Below, one piece after another: positions 8,133 to 16,778 of a stretch of 64,000 bases of DNA. A program made the position numbers and the translations under genes. The DNA is from Methanospirillum hungatei JF-1 (GTDB lineage Archaea > Halobacteriota > Methanomicrobia > Methanomicrobiales > Methanospirillaceae). How positions within the stretch are numbered: the stretch's first letter is position 1; the number at the start of each line of letters is the position of its first letter. Where the stretch lies: contig NC_007796.1 in assembly GCF_000013445.1 (NCBI RefSeq), forward strand, positions 2,578,936 through 2,642,935. Direction: 5' to 3'. The notes below the pieces were generated by a model that was not told the DNA's origin, made no database searches, and saw nothing but the letters and a program-made list of their open reading frames with translations.

Positions 8133-9500
8133 TCACTGGACAAGCTTCTGGGCGACAATCTTCTTGCTCTCGTCAACTACCAGCATGTGGGTAGCGCAGG
8201 ACACACAGGGGTCATATGCACGCATGATGACCTCGGCAAGCTGCCATGGTGCTCCCTCGAGAGCCCGACTGCAGGTCGGGAAGTTCCATGTGGTCGGAAC
8301 AAGAAGGGTGTACTCCTGAACTTTTCCATCCTTGACGCGGGCAAGGTGAACATCACAACCACGTGGTGCTTCGTTGGCGTTCCATCCAAGGCTGCCGTCA
8401 CCCTGTGGGATCTCGTCTGCAAGTACTGAACCATTGCAGTCAAGTGCATCACAGGCTTCGATCATGGTGTACAGACAGTCCGGGTACTCCATCTGCCGTG
8501 CAATCTGCAGACCCATTGCACCCTTGCGGTCATAATTCTTGAACTGGACCAGACGGGCACGGGGACCGACTTCGACCGGCTGACCGTCATAGAGCGGGAC
8601 TGAAGTACAGGCCTGCATCTGTGGCCAGGTCTTGGTTCCGACCTTGGTGGTTCCACCGACCGGGTAGTCTGCATCTTCAAGGCTTACTTCGAGTTCTCCC
8701 TGGTACCAGTTATATGGTGAGACATCGGTCCACCGGTCTGGATCCCACTTCGGTTCAAAGTCAAGACTTGAACTGTCGAAGACAGGGTCTACTGCCATGT
8801 AACCCTGGTCATGCCATCCGAACTTCTCCGGAATCTCGACTTCGGTCTTTCCGACAGTAACGGTGCCACGGTTCTCCCAGTTTTTGAAGACTGCAATCAT
8901 GAAGTCCATCTGGGCGATGGCAAGGGGAAGGGCCTCCTTGGCAAGATCATAGATCTTCTGTTTTGCCTGTGGGGAGATGTTGTAATACATACCACCGACC
9001 CGGGGGTTTCCTGGGTGAATGGCTTCTCCACCGACAATCTCACCTACTGTCTGCCCGATCTCACGAAGCCGCTGGATCCGCTTTGCAACGGTTCTGACTG
9101 GCTCTTCCGGAGTGAACGGGTTGATCTTGGTGTCTGTTCCTGGAATGTACATATCCGGCAGACTCAGAATATTGTGAAGTGCATGGCTGTGCAGCCTGTT
9201 TGCACACTGAAGGATTGTTCTGAGCAGATATGCATCCTGTGGGATTTCACAACCGATCGATGCTTCCATAGCGCCGACGCCTGCGAGAGTGTGGGCGATT
9301 GGACAGATACCACAAACACGGGATGAGATCTTGGGTGCCTGGTGCATGGTCTTCCCTACACACAGTTTCTCAATACCTCTTACCGGAGTGATACTCAGCC
9401 AATCTCCACGCTCAATTATTCCCGCATCGTTGACTTTAAGGACAAGCTTGGAGTGTCCTTCATGTCGTGTGGTTGGGGAAACTTCTACTACTTTGGACAA
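8133..9500 (-). CDS. frhA: Coenzyme F420-reducing hydrogenase, alpha (NiFe) subunit
   Basis: Large subunit that splits H2 and feeds electrons through FrhG/FrhB to F420. Both nickel-binding CxxC pairs are present: RVCGICPIAHT (Cys63 and Cys66 from the chosen start) and DPCVSCATH near the C-terminus. FrhD is expected to cut after that His, removing a tail beginning MLVVDESK. TTG at 9500 is chosen because the protein then starts SKVVEVSPTTRHEGH, the family N-terminus. The longer frame to another TTG at 9542 adds 14 unconserved residues. First gene of frhADGB. Confidence 0.95.
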   Translation of the reverse strand: MSKVVEVSPTTRHEGHSKLVLKVNDAGIIERGDWLSITPVRGIEKLCVGKTMHQAPKISSRVCGICPIAHTLAGVGAMEASIGCEIPQDAYLLRTILQCANRLHSHALHNILSLPDMYIPGTDTKINPFTPEEPVRTVAKRIQRLREIGQTVGEIVGGEAIHPGNPRVGGMYYNISPQAKQKIYDLAKEALPLAIAQMDFMIAVFKNWENRGTVTVGKTEVEIPEKFGWHDQGYMAVDPVFDSSSLDFEPKWDPDRWTDVSPYNWYQGELEVSLEDADYPVGGTTKVGTKTWPQMQACTSVPLYDGQPVEVGPRARLVQFKNYDRKGAMGLQIARQMEYPDCLYTMIEACDALDCNGSVLADEIPQGDGSLGWNANEAPRGCDVHLARVKDGKVQEYTLLVPTTWNFPTCSRALEGAPWQLAEVIMRAYDPCVSCATHMLVVDESKKIVAQKLVQ

Positions 9501-9555
9501 GAGAATCGCCTTTGATATTTGTTTGTTCGCAATGCTGTACAACTCATATCAAGAG

Positions 9556-9574
9556 CCCTCAGGAGATCTGAGGG
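9556..9574 (-). promoter_or_regulatory. Stem-loop in the frh leader
   Basis: A perfect 7-bp inverted repeat (CCCTCAG / CTGAGGG, loop GAGAT) lies between the frh TATA region and the frhA start. It would form a hairpin in the 5' leader of the frh message. Whether it regulates or stabilises the mRNA is unknown. Confidence 0.4.
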
Positions 9575-9595
9575 TATGACCGTACCATTGTACGA

Positions 9596-9637
9596 CAAAT
9601 GGCATTTGGCTATAAGATATATCTAATTTGCCATTTG
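9596..9637 (-). promoter_or_regulatory. frh promoter: TATA region flanked by an inverted repeat
   Basis: A perfect 9-bp inverted repeat, CAAATGGCA (9596-9604) and TGCCATTTG (9629-9637), brackets an AT-rich core at 9611-9623 that reads as an archaeal TATA box on the minus strand. The predicted start is about 25 bp downstream, near 9586-9590. The placement fits an operator at which a dimeric regulator could block TBP or RNA polymerase at the hydrogenase promoter. Confidence 0.45.
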
Positions 9638-10045
9638 AAAGGAAATCATGTCACGATTGTGGGCTGATATCCAGAAAGGATTAATACGAACATACATTTT
9701 TTCACAATCAGTATGATACAGAGCTGCCTGAGTTCGTTCTCCACCCCAGCAATTAGACTATAAATATCTTATAATTTAGAGGGTTTTAGAGCAAATAAAG
9801 ACTTTATTGAATCCAAATACAGGCACTCATTCTCTTTGAAAAAAAACATTTTTGTGTTACTCAATCAATCGGTAAATTTTCCGAGTGCCTTTTGTAATGG
9901 TTTCGGTTTTTTAAAAAAAGACTGAAATTAGTCGCTTTTAAACAAAACTGATGAAGAATACTGCTTCGCGCTCATACATACCCCTGATTAAACCTATAGC
10001 AATCGATATATTCCGGAAAAAAGACACGTACATGAGTCATTGGAC
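9638..10045. other. AT-rich intergenic region, frhA to HepT-like gene
   Basis: No credible coding sequence. It contains a second TATA-like stretch (ACTATAAATATCTTATAA, 9757-9774), several A/T runs and an AAAAAAAC/TTTTTTT-rich segment near 9840-9920. The HepT-like gene downstream has no nucleotidyltransferase partner here. Confidence 0.5.
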
Positions 10046-10570
10046 ATGCCTCACGGAACCTGTCTTTTTCGATCCACTGCCTGCCAGTCCATACTCTGTG
10101 ACATCAGGCACTACCAGGAAGATGCCGAAAGTATCTTCAGAAGGAAGGAGCGGTTTGACCAGGACAGGAGGGATTTTTATGCACGTACCATGGTCCTTTT
10201 TGCTTTGACAAACCGTCTTATGGATCTGGCACGTGAAGTCAGCCTTATCCGGGGATATATCAGCTCCGAAGAGCAGGTGAAAAACAAGGTTTTCTTTAAA
10301 CGACTCCATGATCACGGGGTGATCTCATGGGAGATGCGTCAGCAGATGATAGACCTTGTCAATTTCCGTAATCAGGTCTCGCATCACTTTTATGAAGTAA
10401 CAAGAGATGACATTGAAAAAGTCTGGCAGACGATGCCAGTCTGTTCTGAGTTCGTCAGCATCATGGAGCAGGAGCTAGCCTCTCATGATCGTGTAAAAAA
10501 GGGCATGGTAATTATTGCCGGAACTGCACTTATCCTGCTGGTTCTCGTGCTCCTCTGGTATTTTAGCTGA
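10046..10570 (+). CDS. HepT-like (DUF86) protein with a C-terminal membrane anchor
   Basis: Residues about 20-140 are helical and carry the HepT signature RNQVSHHFY (Rx4-6HxY pattern), preceded by LMDLAREVSLIRG, as in HepT RNase toxins and their relatives. Unusually, residues about 150-172 form a hydrophobic helix (MVIIAGTALILLVLVLLWYF) that would anchor it in the membrane with the HepT domain in the cytoplasm. No MNT antitoxin gene is adjacent. ATG 10046 was taken; TTG 10040 is possible. It may not act as a toxin. It converges on mptA with an 8-bp overlap. Confidence 0.68.
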   Translation: MPHGTCLFRSTACQSILCDIRHYQEDAESIFRRKERFDQDRRDFYARTMVLFALTNRLMDLAREVSLIRGYISSEEQVKNKVFFKRLHDHGVISWEMRQQMIDLVNFRNQVSHHFYEVTRDDIEKVWQTMPVCSEFVSIMEQELASHDRVKKGMVIIAGTALILLVLVLLWYFS

Positions 10571-11549
10571 CATCAAGATTTTCACCATTGATCTCATCCG
10601 CAAGCTCGGCAATAGTTGCCTGCCGTTCTGCAAACGCATCATGCTGGTGAATACTCTCTTCATTATCCTGTGCAATGGTAACCACGGAATCACCGGGAAG
10701 ATCGCCAAACTCTGCATGGACCCGGCGTGCCATCTCTCTGACACAGTCCTCGACAAACCGCGGGTTCTTATGAGCCGAAAGAACCACATGACCCTCATCA
10801 CCACGCTTTAAGAGTTCAAATATCGGCGTAGACATAGACTGCTTGAGAATCATAATGATCTTCTCTAGTTTTACATGACTCTCATCATCGGTCTCGATAG
10901 AGAGGAACCCTCTCCCCCGCTGATTATGCGTAGCCATGGGAACTTCTTTGAAGAATGATTCTATCTTATCCTTAGCAATATCCAGGTTTTCCATAACCTC
11001 CCGTGCCCGTTCCTGCATAATATTCTGGGCACACGGACACGCAGTCATACCCGTAACCTCAGCACCGATGCTCTTCCTGACGATAGGGTCTTTAAATGTC
11101 CTCTGTGCAATCGCACTGGCAAACACCTTGACTACCTCCTGGCAGAGTGTTCCGGTGACCGGAGTTTCTCCGGCGACCATGAACTCAGACCGCATCTGCA
11201 CTTCGGTCCGGTCTGCATACTCATGCTTATCTAAAAGCCGCCGTGCAACACGGGAGCAGAGCTGCTCAATCTCTTTTACTTCTCCTTCTATCGCAGATTG
11301 TAAAACCTCGTCGATAACCTCAAAATTTCTGGAAAGGTTTGCTCCTTTGAGACTTCCGGGGAGATCTACAAAGATATCAAAGTTGGAGATGAAGATAACC
11401 GGACGTTTCCCTGGTCTGGTAACTTCGACCAGTTTTTTTACATTCTTTACACCTACCCTGGTCAGGTTAATCCTGACATCAGGAAGAGTGGACTGCACAT
11501 CAGGCAGTTCACGGGAAAAACCCCTTTCAGATGTTTTTAGCAGAGACAT
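10563..11549 (-). CDS. mptA: GTP cyclohydrolase MptA
   Basis: MptA is the Fe(II)-dependent, FolE2-related enzyme that opens GTP to 7,8-dihydroneopterin 2',3'-cyclic phosphate, the first step of tetrahydromethanopterin synthesis in methanogens. Full length at 328 aa. Recognisable blocks are RELPDVQSTLPDVRINLTRVGV at the N-terminus (first part), GMTACPCAQ with the metal-binding Cys near residue 150-160, and MATHNQRGRG. It is transcribed alone and serves the same C1 pathway as mch at the other end of the window. Confidence 0.95.
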   Translation of the reverse strand: MSLLKTSERGFSRELPDVQSTLPDVRINLTRVGVKNVKKLVEVTRPGKRPVIFISNFDIFVDLPGSLKGANLSRNFEVIDEVLQSAIEGEVKEIEQLCSRVARRLLDKHEYADRTEVQMRSEFMVAGETPVTGTLCQEVVKVFASAIAQRTFKDPIVRKSIGAEVTGMTACPCAQNIMQERAREVMENLDIAKDKIESFFKEVPMATHNQRGRGFLSIETDDESHVKLEKIIMILKQSMSTPIFELLKRGDEGHVVLSAHKNPRFVEDCVREMARRVHAEFGDLPGDSVVTIAQDNEESIHQHDAFAERQATIAELADEINGENLDVS

Positions 11550-11729
11550 TGCGCCCTCGGAGAAAAATATTGAGTGGTTCCCATAAGTGGGATCCGAATT
11601 ATACTAAAACTTTTCAGTTGGGATTCTGATTTTCTCGTACGCTATACCCACAGCCGCAGGTGCACCATACCATCTCATCCATAAAAACAAGGGATATTTA
11701 ATTGCGGTTGTGAAAGAAATTATGAATGC

Positions 11730-12341
11730 ATGGTCGAATCATACGAGACCCTTCTGAATAAGGCATACGAGGAGGTGACAGAACCGTCAGAGGATGGAGA
11801 ACGCTGGTCATACCCTGAACCCAAATCAATAATTGAGGGGAAAACCACCATCCTTGAGAACTTCTCAGACATTGTCAGTGCTCTTCGGCGCGATTCTGAT
11901 CACCTGATGAAATACCTGCTTGGGGAACTTGGTACAGCAGGAAAGATCGACGGGTCACGTGCAATTTTCAATGGAAAATTTGAAGATTCACTCTTCTCCC
12001 CGATGATCCGCAGCTATGTCGATGATTATGTCATATGTTCCGAATGTGGGAAACCTGATACCAGGCTCTATAAAGATGACCGTATTCTCATGCTCAAATG
12101 TGAGGCATGTGGAAGTCACCGCCCGGTCAGGAAGAGGAAGTCCAAGGTTGAATCCGGATCCTCCGGTCTTGAACAGGGCAATATCATCGAGGTCAACATC
12201 GAATCCACGTCCCGGCGTGGGGACGGAGTGGCTAAAGTCGGGAAATATATCGTGTACGTTGCCGGGGGTCGTCCGGGCCAGAAGGTAAAAGTAAGAATAG
12301 CAAAGATATCAGGGTCTATTATCTTTACAGAAAAACCCTGA
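11730..12341 (+). CDS. Translation initiation factor aIF2 subunit beta with TRAM domain
   Basis: aIF2-beta assists delivery of initiator Met-tRNA by the aIF2 trimer. Residues 1-135 form the usual aIF2-beta/eIF5 core, with GRAIFNGKF-like beta sheet (SRAIFNGKFED) and a C4 zinc ribbon formed by CSECGK and CEACGS around residues 103-128. Residues about 147-203 are a TRAM domain (RRGDGVAKVGKYIVYVAGGRPG), an RNA-binding module not present in most archaeal aIF2-beta (about 140 aa). Monocistronic and convergent with rpoL, 2 bp apart. Confidence 0.93.
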   Translation: MVESYETLLNKAYEEVTEPSEDGERWSYPEPKSIIEGKTTILENFSDIVSALRRDSDHLMKYLLGELGTAGKIDGSRAIFNGKFEDSLFSPMIRSYVDDYVICSECGKPDTRLYKDDRILMLKCEACGSHRPVRKRKSKVESGSSGLEQGNIIEVNIESTSRRGDGVAKVGKYIVYVAGGRPGQKVKVRIAKISGSIIFTEKP

Positions 12342-12343
12342 AT

Positions 12344-12622
12344 CTACTTTTTTGCTGATTGTTCAAGCGAGGATAAAAGTTCCTCGCACTGGCCGGACAG
12401 GCGCCTGCATGCATCCAGGACTGGTTTTACCGGGTCGGCCTTATTGTGAGTAGTAACGGTCAGGACCGGGTCTGAAAACTGAAATTCAATGACATAATTT
12501 GCAACATCAACCGTAGGATCAGTAAGAATCTCGGTCTTTAATGCGTTCATGAATGTATGTCCCTGGCCGGCAAGAGAAATCCTGACCTTATCCTCACCGA
12601 GTTCGAGAACCGTAATATTCAT
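12344..12622 (-). CDS. rpoL: DNA-directed RNA polymerase subunit L
   Basis: RpoL (Rpb11/alpha-like) dimerises with RpoD in the assembly platform of archaeal RNA polymerase. At 92 aa the length is standard. The alpha-motif is seen in GQGHTFMNALKTEIL near residues 19-33, followed by VANYVIEFQFSDPVLTV and a C-terminal helix (LDACRRLSGQCEELL). ATG 12622 is the only sensible start. Convergent with the aIF2-beta gene. Confidence 0.93.
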   Translation of the reverse strand: MNITVLELGEDKVRISLAGQGHTFMNALKTEILTDPTVDVANYVIEFQFSDPVLTVTTHNKADPVKPVLDACRRLSGQCEELLSSLEQSAKK

Positions 12623-12672
12623 TTGTACTTTGTTAGAGTTCAGATCAGATAAAGGTAGAGCGCATAAACAGA

Positions 12673-13395
12673 TTAAAGGGTGAATACCTCTCCGTCATGA
12701 CCCTGTCCAGGTGCATCAAACGGAATGATATGACTCATATGCACAATACGGAAATCCTTCACCTTCAGTTCTTTCGCAAGCCGTATTGCCTCTTCGTAGT
12801 TCAGATGCTTTTCAACCTTCTTATATGAGTCGGTAAAGAGACCGTCAATGAAGAGCATATCCACGCCCCGTAGCAGATCCCTGGACTTTGGCGGGATAAG
12901 TTCATTGGTATCGGACGTATAGCCGATTCTGGTCCTGCCATCTGATATTATGACCCCTGTGGTGTAGATATTCGGGTGCTCAACCCTGACCAGCGTAACC
13001 TCAAGCCCGCAGGTGATAAAAGGTGTGTACACCTCAACCGGCCGCTCTTCCCTGATAAGAAAGTGAAAGACAGGGCTGCATGACGCAAGGACCTCAGGAG
13101 CACCATATACCGGGGGGATACGTTGGACCCGGTAAAAATCACCAAAACCCATGAAATGATCATAATGCCCATGGGTCCAGATGACCGCATCAATCTTCGG
13201 TGATCCGGCCTGTAAGAGCTGCCGCCTCAAGTCAGGTGTTGTATCGATGATGAGGTGACGGTCTTCATTCGTTATCAGAAGAGATGTCCGAAGCCGCTCG
13301 ATTCCTGCCTCTCGTGCATAGGTACAGTTTTTACAATGACACCCGACATGCGGTGTCCCTACGGCATCCCCGGAGCCCAGGATTCGGATTTCCAT
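12673..13395 (-). CDS. MBL-fold metallohydrolase (PhnP-like)
   Basis: A 240-residue metallo-beta-lactamase-fold enzyme. The N-terminus ILGSGDAVGTPHVGCHCKNC carries the His and Cys pair seen in PhnP-type phosphodiesterases. The metal motif THGHYDHFMG is near residue 75, DGLFTD supplies the bridging Asp and HMSH a late His. PhnP-like proteins hydrolyse cyclic phosphate diesters, but the natural substrate here is unknown. Its ATG shares one base with the stop of the AAA ATPase gene, so the two are translationally coupled. Confidence 0.86.
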   Translation of the reverse strand: MEIRILGSGDAVGTPHVGCHCKNCTYAREAGIERLRTSLLITNEDRHLIIDTTPDLRRQLLQAGSPKIDAVIWTHGHYDHFMGFGDFYRVQRIPPVYGAPEVLASCSPVFHFLIREERPVEVYTPFITCGLEVTLVRVEHPNIYTTGVIISDGRTRIGYTSDTNELIPPKSRDLLRGVDMLFIDGLFTDSYKKVEKHLNYEEAIRLAKELKVKDFRIVHMSHIIPFDAPGQGHDGEVFTL

Positions 13396-14672
13396 CAGAT
13401 CCAGTTCCTGGCTTTATGCTCATCTCTGGTTTTTATCAGGAGTTCCCCCTTGATGATGTCATCACGGGTGAGCTCTGTACGGCCGTCGGTAAGCGCAGAG
13501 AGGATCGCCTCACGGACCAGCATCTTCAGGTCTGCACCTGAAAACCCTTCGGTCTGCTCTGCAACCTGTGCGATGTCAACATGGGTTTCTGATTCAGTAA
13601 GCAGGCGGCGAAGGATTAACTCACGGGTCGGAAGGTCTGGCAGATCAAAGGGGATGACTTCATCAAACCGCCGCCATGCTGCCTCATCAAGAAGCTGGGG
13701 GTGATTGGTTGCACCGATAAGGAGGACTCTGTTTCTAATCAGGCTGATCCTATCAATATTCTTCAGGAGCGCATTCACCGCCCGCTTCATAGCCCCGTGG
13801 TCATCCCCGACCCGACTCTTGGCAAGGAAATCAAATTCGTCGATGAAGAGAATACAGGGAGATAACAAGCGCGCCACATCAAAGATCCGGTCAATATTCT
13901 TTGATGTCTCTCCCAGATACTGGGATGTAACCATAGAGAGCCGGACTTCAAGAATCGGCATATGAAGCACTCGTGTCAGGGCAAAGGCTAGTGAGGTCTT
14001 CCCAGTACCCGGTGGTCCGATAAAGAGCAGTTTTCCAATCTCATAGACCCGCCGGCTTTTCAGGAACTCAAGGTGTTCAAGCGCAACCTTTAGTTTGACA
14101 ATCCGGCTGAGCTGATCAACAGAGCAGATGATGTCGTCAATCGTCTGCTCCACCTCCTCCGGTGCACTGATAATGATAAGATCAAGACCTGATCTGAGCT
14201 TGTCATCCTCGGCAAGCATCCGGGAGATCCGCCGATCCAGATAGATCCTGCTGTCCTCAAACCGGGGGTTTCTGTCCCTGACCTCTTCATATGTGATACT
14301 GAATGAGGGATCCTGCTCCCGGGCAAACCAGGCAAGGGCAGGGTTTTTCTCTATCCGGGCCCGCCCGCCATTCTTCAAAAACCAGGTCAGACCGGCAGGA
14401 AGTGAGGTTATCCGAAGCCGGTGTCCGAACTCTTCGTATAACGTGAGAGGATGCTTATCCAGCCTGAGGTGCGCATCAGGAATACCAAGCACTCGCTGCA
14501 GGGCACTCTCGGCAACGACAACCGGAGTGCGTTCACCGTCCATAGAATGGATCCCATAGACTTCACGGGCAACCGGAGTCAGATCGTTGACGCTCAGGTT
14601 AGAATACTGATTATAAACCTCAGCAGTCAGGAGCAGTTCTATCAGGTCCAGGATCTCCTCATCACGGGTCAT
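13395..14672 (-). CDS. AAA-family ATPase (26S proteasome subunit/Cdc48-like)
   Basis: A single AAA module occupies roughly residues 180-420: Walker A GPPGTGKTS near 221, Walker B ILFIDEFDFL near 280, sensor 1 GATNHP, an arginine finger in WRRFDE, and a C-terminal helical lid (GFSGADLKMLVREA). The N-terminal 180 residues resemble no domain I can name and may bind substrate. It probably remodels or unfolds a protein target. Coupled by a 1-bp overlap to the MBL hydrolase, which suggests a joint task that the sequence does not reveal. Confidence 0.88.
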   Translation of the reverse strand: MTRDEEILDLIELLLTAEVYNQYSNLSVNDLTPVAREVYGIHSMDGERTPVVVAESALQRVLGIPDAHLRLDKHPLTLYEEFGHRLRITSLPAGLTWFLKNGGRARIEKNPALAWFAREQDPSFSITYEEVRDRNPRFEDSRIYLDRRISRMLAEDDKLRSGLDLIIISAPEEVEQTIDDIICSVDQLSRIVKLKVALEHLEFLKSRRVYEIGKLLFIGPPGTGKTSLAFALTRVLHMPILEVRLSMVTSQYLGETSKNIDRIFDVARLLSPCILFIDEFDFLAKSRVGDDHGAMKRAVNALLKNIDRISLIRNRVLLIGATNHPQLLDEAAWRRFDEVIPFDLPDLPTRELILRRLLTESETHVDIAQVAEQTEGFSGADLKMLVREAILSALTDGRTELTRDDIIKGELLIKTRDEHKARNWI

Positions 14673-14716
14673 TTCGATAATCCTTATACTACGTTTTCAT
14701 CACAGAAGAATCGCTA

Positions 14717-15592
14717 TCATGCAGTGGTAACGATACAAGCATCGCCGGTTACGATCATGGTGTGTTCAGCCTGCGACACATAAGAGCCGGGAACATCAGA
14801 CAGAACCGGATATGATCTGATGATGCCATCATGTATCAGACGGGAGAGGGCAAGATCTGCTGATTTCACATGAACATGCCTTCTGGCAAATGGCATCCCA
14901 TTCCGGCTCTCAATTTCCTGTAAGATCTTGCGGGCAGCAGGGAGCCTGACCGGACGACGTATCTGCTGGGAAAAGATCTCTTCTCTCCTGCCATCATGCA
15001 CAAAACCGGTACCGGTGGATGCAAAGGGTTCGATTGCAAGGACCATTCCTTCTTCAAGTACCGCACCACCAGATCCCGGAATATTGGGAACATTCGGGCC
15101 TTTATGCAGGCAGTATTGATCTAATCCATGACCGGTAAGGTTTGCAACCGGCAAAAATCCGCGGCTCTTAATCTCATGTGCAACTATGGTACCAAGGGTT
15201 CCGATCGCAACACCTGGCCGTACCGCTGCGATGGCAGCATCACGCGCAGCAATTGAGGCCTCACACAGGAGCGGCTGATCCCCGAGATCTACCGTACAGG
15301 CCGTGTCAGCGATATATCCATCAAGATGGACACCGAGATCCAGTTTTACCATATCCCCCTTTGCAAAGGTCCGGGTATCATCAGGCGAAGGAGTGTCATG
15401 AGCTGCCGCCTCATTGAGGGAGATGTTTACCGGAAAGGCAATACCAAAACCCTCATCCAGAATGGAGTTCTCAACAAATTCTGCTACTTCAAGGAGCGAG
15501 GCACCAACCCGTATCCGCTCTGCTCCTTCACACAGGATTTTCTTTGCAGCTGCTCCTGCCTGCATATACCGGTCAAATATCTCTTCTTTCAC
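14717..15592 (-). CDS. map: Methionine aminopeptidase, type II
   Basis: Removes the initiator Met from nascent proteins. The 291-aa length and type-II insertion fit archaeal MetAP. Metal ligands are visible in KLDLGVHLDGYIADTA (two Asp), GHGLDQYCLH (His), a Glu in LAIEPFAS and a final Glu in SQAEHTMIV. The start overlaps the end of the upstream M24 peptidase by 4 bp (ATGA). Together they form a two-gene peptidase operon. Confidence 0.94.
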   Translation of the reverse strand: MKEEIFDRYMQAGAAAKKILCEGAERIRVGASLLEVAEFVENSILDEGFGIAFPVNISLNEAAAHDTPSPDDTRTFAKGDMVKLDLGVHLDGYIADTACTVDLGDQPLLCEASIAARDAAIAAVRPGVAIGTLGTIVAHEIKSRGFLPVANLTGHGLDQYCLHKGPNVPNIPGSGGAVLEEGMVLAIEPFASTGTGFVHDGRREEIFSQQIRRPVRLPAARKILQEIESRNGMPFARRHVHVKSADLALSRLIHDGIIRSYPVLSDVPGSYVSQAEHTMIVTGDACIVTTA

Positions 15593-16719
15593 AAGACCAT
15601 CTCCAGAGGATAATTCGTAATTCTTGAAAAACCGGTCTTTTCCACAACTCCCAGGTTTTCTATCCGGACACCACCCGTGTCACGGTAATAGAGACCAGGT
15701 TCAAGCGTGATGACATGCCCTGCCCGCAAATCTCCACCAGTCCCGGAAAGGGACGGCTGCTCATGGATCTCCAGGCCGACACCATGACCAAGACTGTGAA
15801 TGAATCCTTCGGTATCAGACTGATATCCAAGTTCTGCAAAAAAGTCACGCACTGCCTGGTAACATGCTGCTCCACTCGCCCCTTCCTGTACCATATTCTC
15901 ACTCATGAGCAGGGCATCCCGAACCGTTTCATAGAGTTCAGTCACCTTTCCGGACGGTTCTCCTCTGCTGACTGTCCGGGTCATATCTGCGTGGTACCCA
16001 GTTTTGTTATCACAGGGAAAGACATCGATCACAATCGGTTCATGTGCTTTGAGTACTCCGCTTCCTGTGCAATGGGGCATCGCCGTCTCCAGGCCACATG
16101 CCACAATGGTATCCTGTGCGGTGCAGTCATAGGCAAGCATAATCTTGTTCATTTCATACCTGACCAGGTCAGATGTGAGTGGAGCATCCTCATACCAGAG
16201 CATTCCTGACTTGACATCTGCATGCCGTATCATGCTGACTGCTCTATCCATCGCAGCCTCTGCAGCCCGTTGTGCATTGGTGATCCATCCAATCTCTTCA
16301 GGAGTCTTTATGGCGCGATGAGCGGAAAGTCCTGATGAGGAATCTACAATGACCGTATTATAGGGCTCAAGAGCACGGGTAAGGGCGGTTGGAAAATCCG
16401 GAGGGACAAGGTACGGACCCTCGGAAAGACGGCGGATCATCTCTGCCTGGATCTTCCAGGGATCTTTCTCATACTCAAAAATCTCAAGATACCCTGCCTG
16501 TTGTCGGGTAAGGATTTCTGCAGGAGATTCTCTCTGGGCCCGGTCGGCTTCCATGAGAGGAACAATCATAAGAGGGGGATTATCAGGTCTTTTTAGTATT
16601 GTGACCGGATCATGGGTTACAAACCGGGTCATGTGCCGCATTGCTGCATTCTCCGATGATGCATACAGACAATATACGGCTGCGCCGGCATTCCGGATCA
16701 GGTCATCCAGGCTGTCCAT
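15589..16719 (-). CDS. M24-family Xaa-Pro peptidase
   Basis: A 376-aa creatinase/prolidase-type protein: an N-terminal creatinase-like domain (1-150) and a pita-bread metallopeptidase domain (150-376). Dinuclear metal ligands appear in IDVFPCDNKTGYHADMTRT (two Asp), SLGHGVGLEIHEQP (His), TLEPGLYY (Glu) and the late RIENLGVV (Glu). Likely an aminopeptidase P or dipeptidase-type enzyme that degrades proline-containing peptides. First gene of the operon with map; their ends overlap by 4 bp. Confidence 0.9.
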   Translation of the reverse strand: MDSLDDLIRNAGAAVYCLYASSENAAMRHMTRFVTHDPVTILKRPDNPPLMIVPLMEADRAQRESPAEILTRQQAGYLEIFEYEKDPWKIQAEMIRRLSEGPYLVPPDFPTALTRALEPYNTVIVDSSSGLSAHRAIKTPEEIGWITNAQRAAEAAMDRAVSMIRHADVKSGMLWYEDAPLTSDLVRYEMNKIMLAYDCTAQDTIVACGLETAMPHCTGSGVLKAHEPIVIDVFPCDNKTGYHADMTRTVSRGEPSGKVTELYETVRDALLMSENMVQEGASGAACYQAVRDFFAELGYQSDTEGFIHSLGHGVGLEIHEQPSLSGTGGDLRAGHVITLEPGLYYRDTGGVRIENLGVVEKTGFSRITNYPLEMVL

Positions 16720-16778
16720 CTCATACAGGTTTTGAGTCAGACCACAAGTACTTTTACGCGAAACGTGATGTATTTATA

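Noticed and set aside
9501-9542. frhA starting at TTG 9542
   Set aside because: The 14 added residues are not seen in FrhA, and TTG 9500 directly precedes the conserved SKVVEVSPTTRHEGH.
10037-10315. 92-codon minus-strand frame over the HepT-like gene
   Set aside because: Shadow of the conserved helical protein; no ribosome site or family match.
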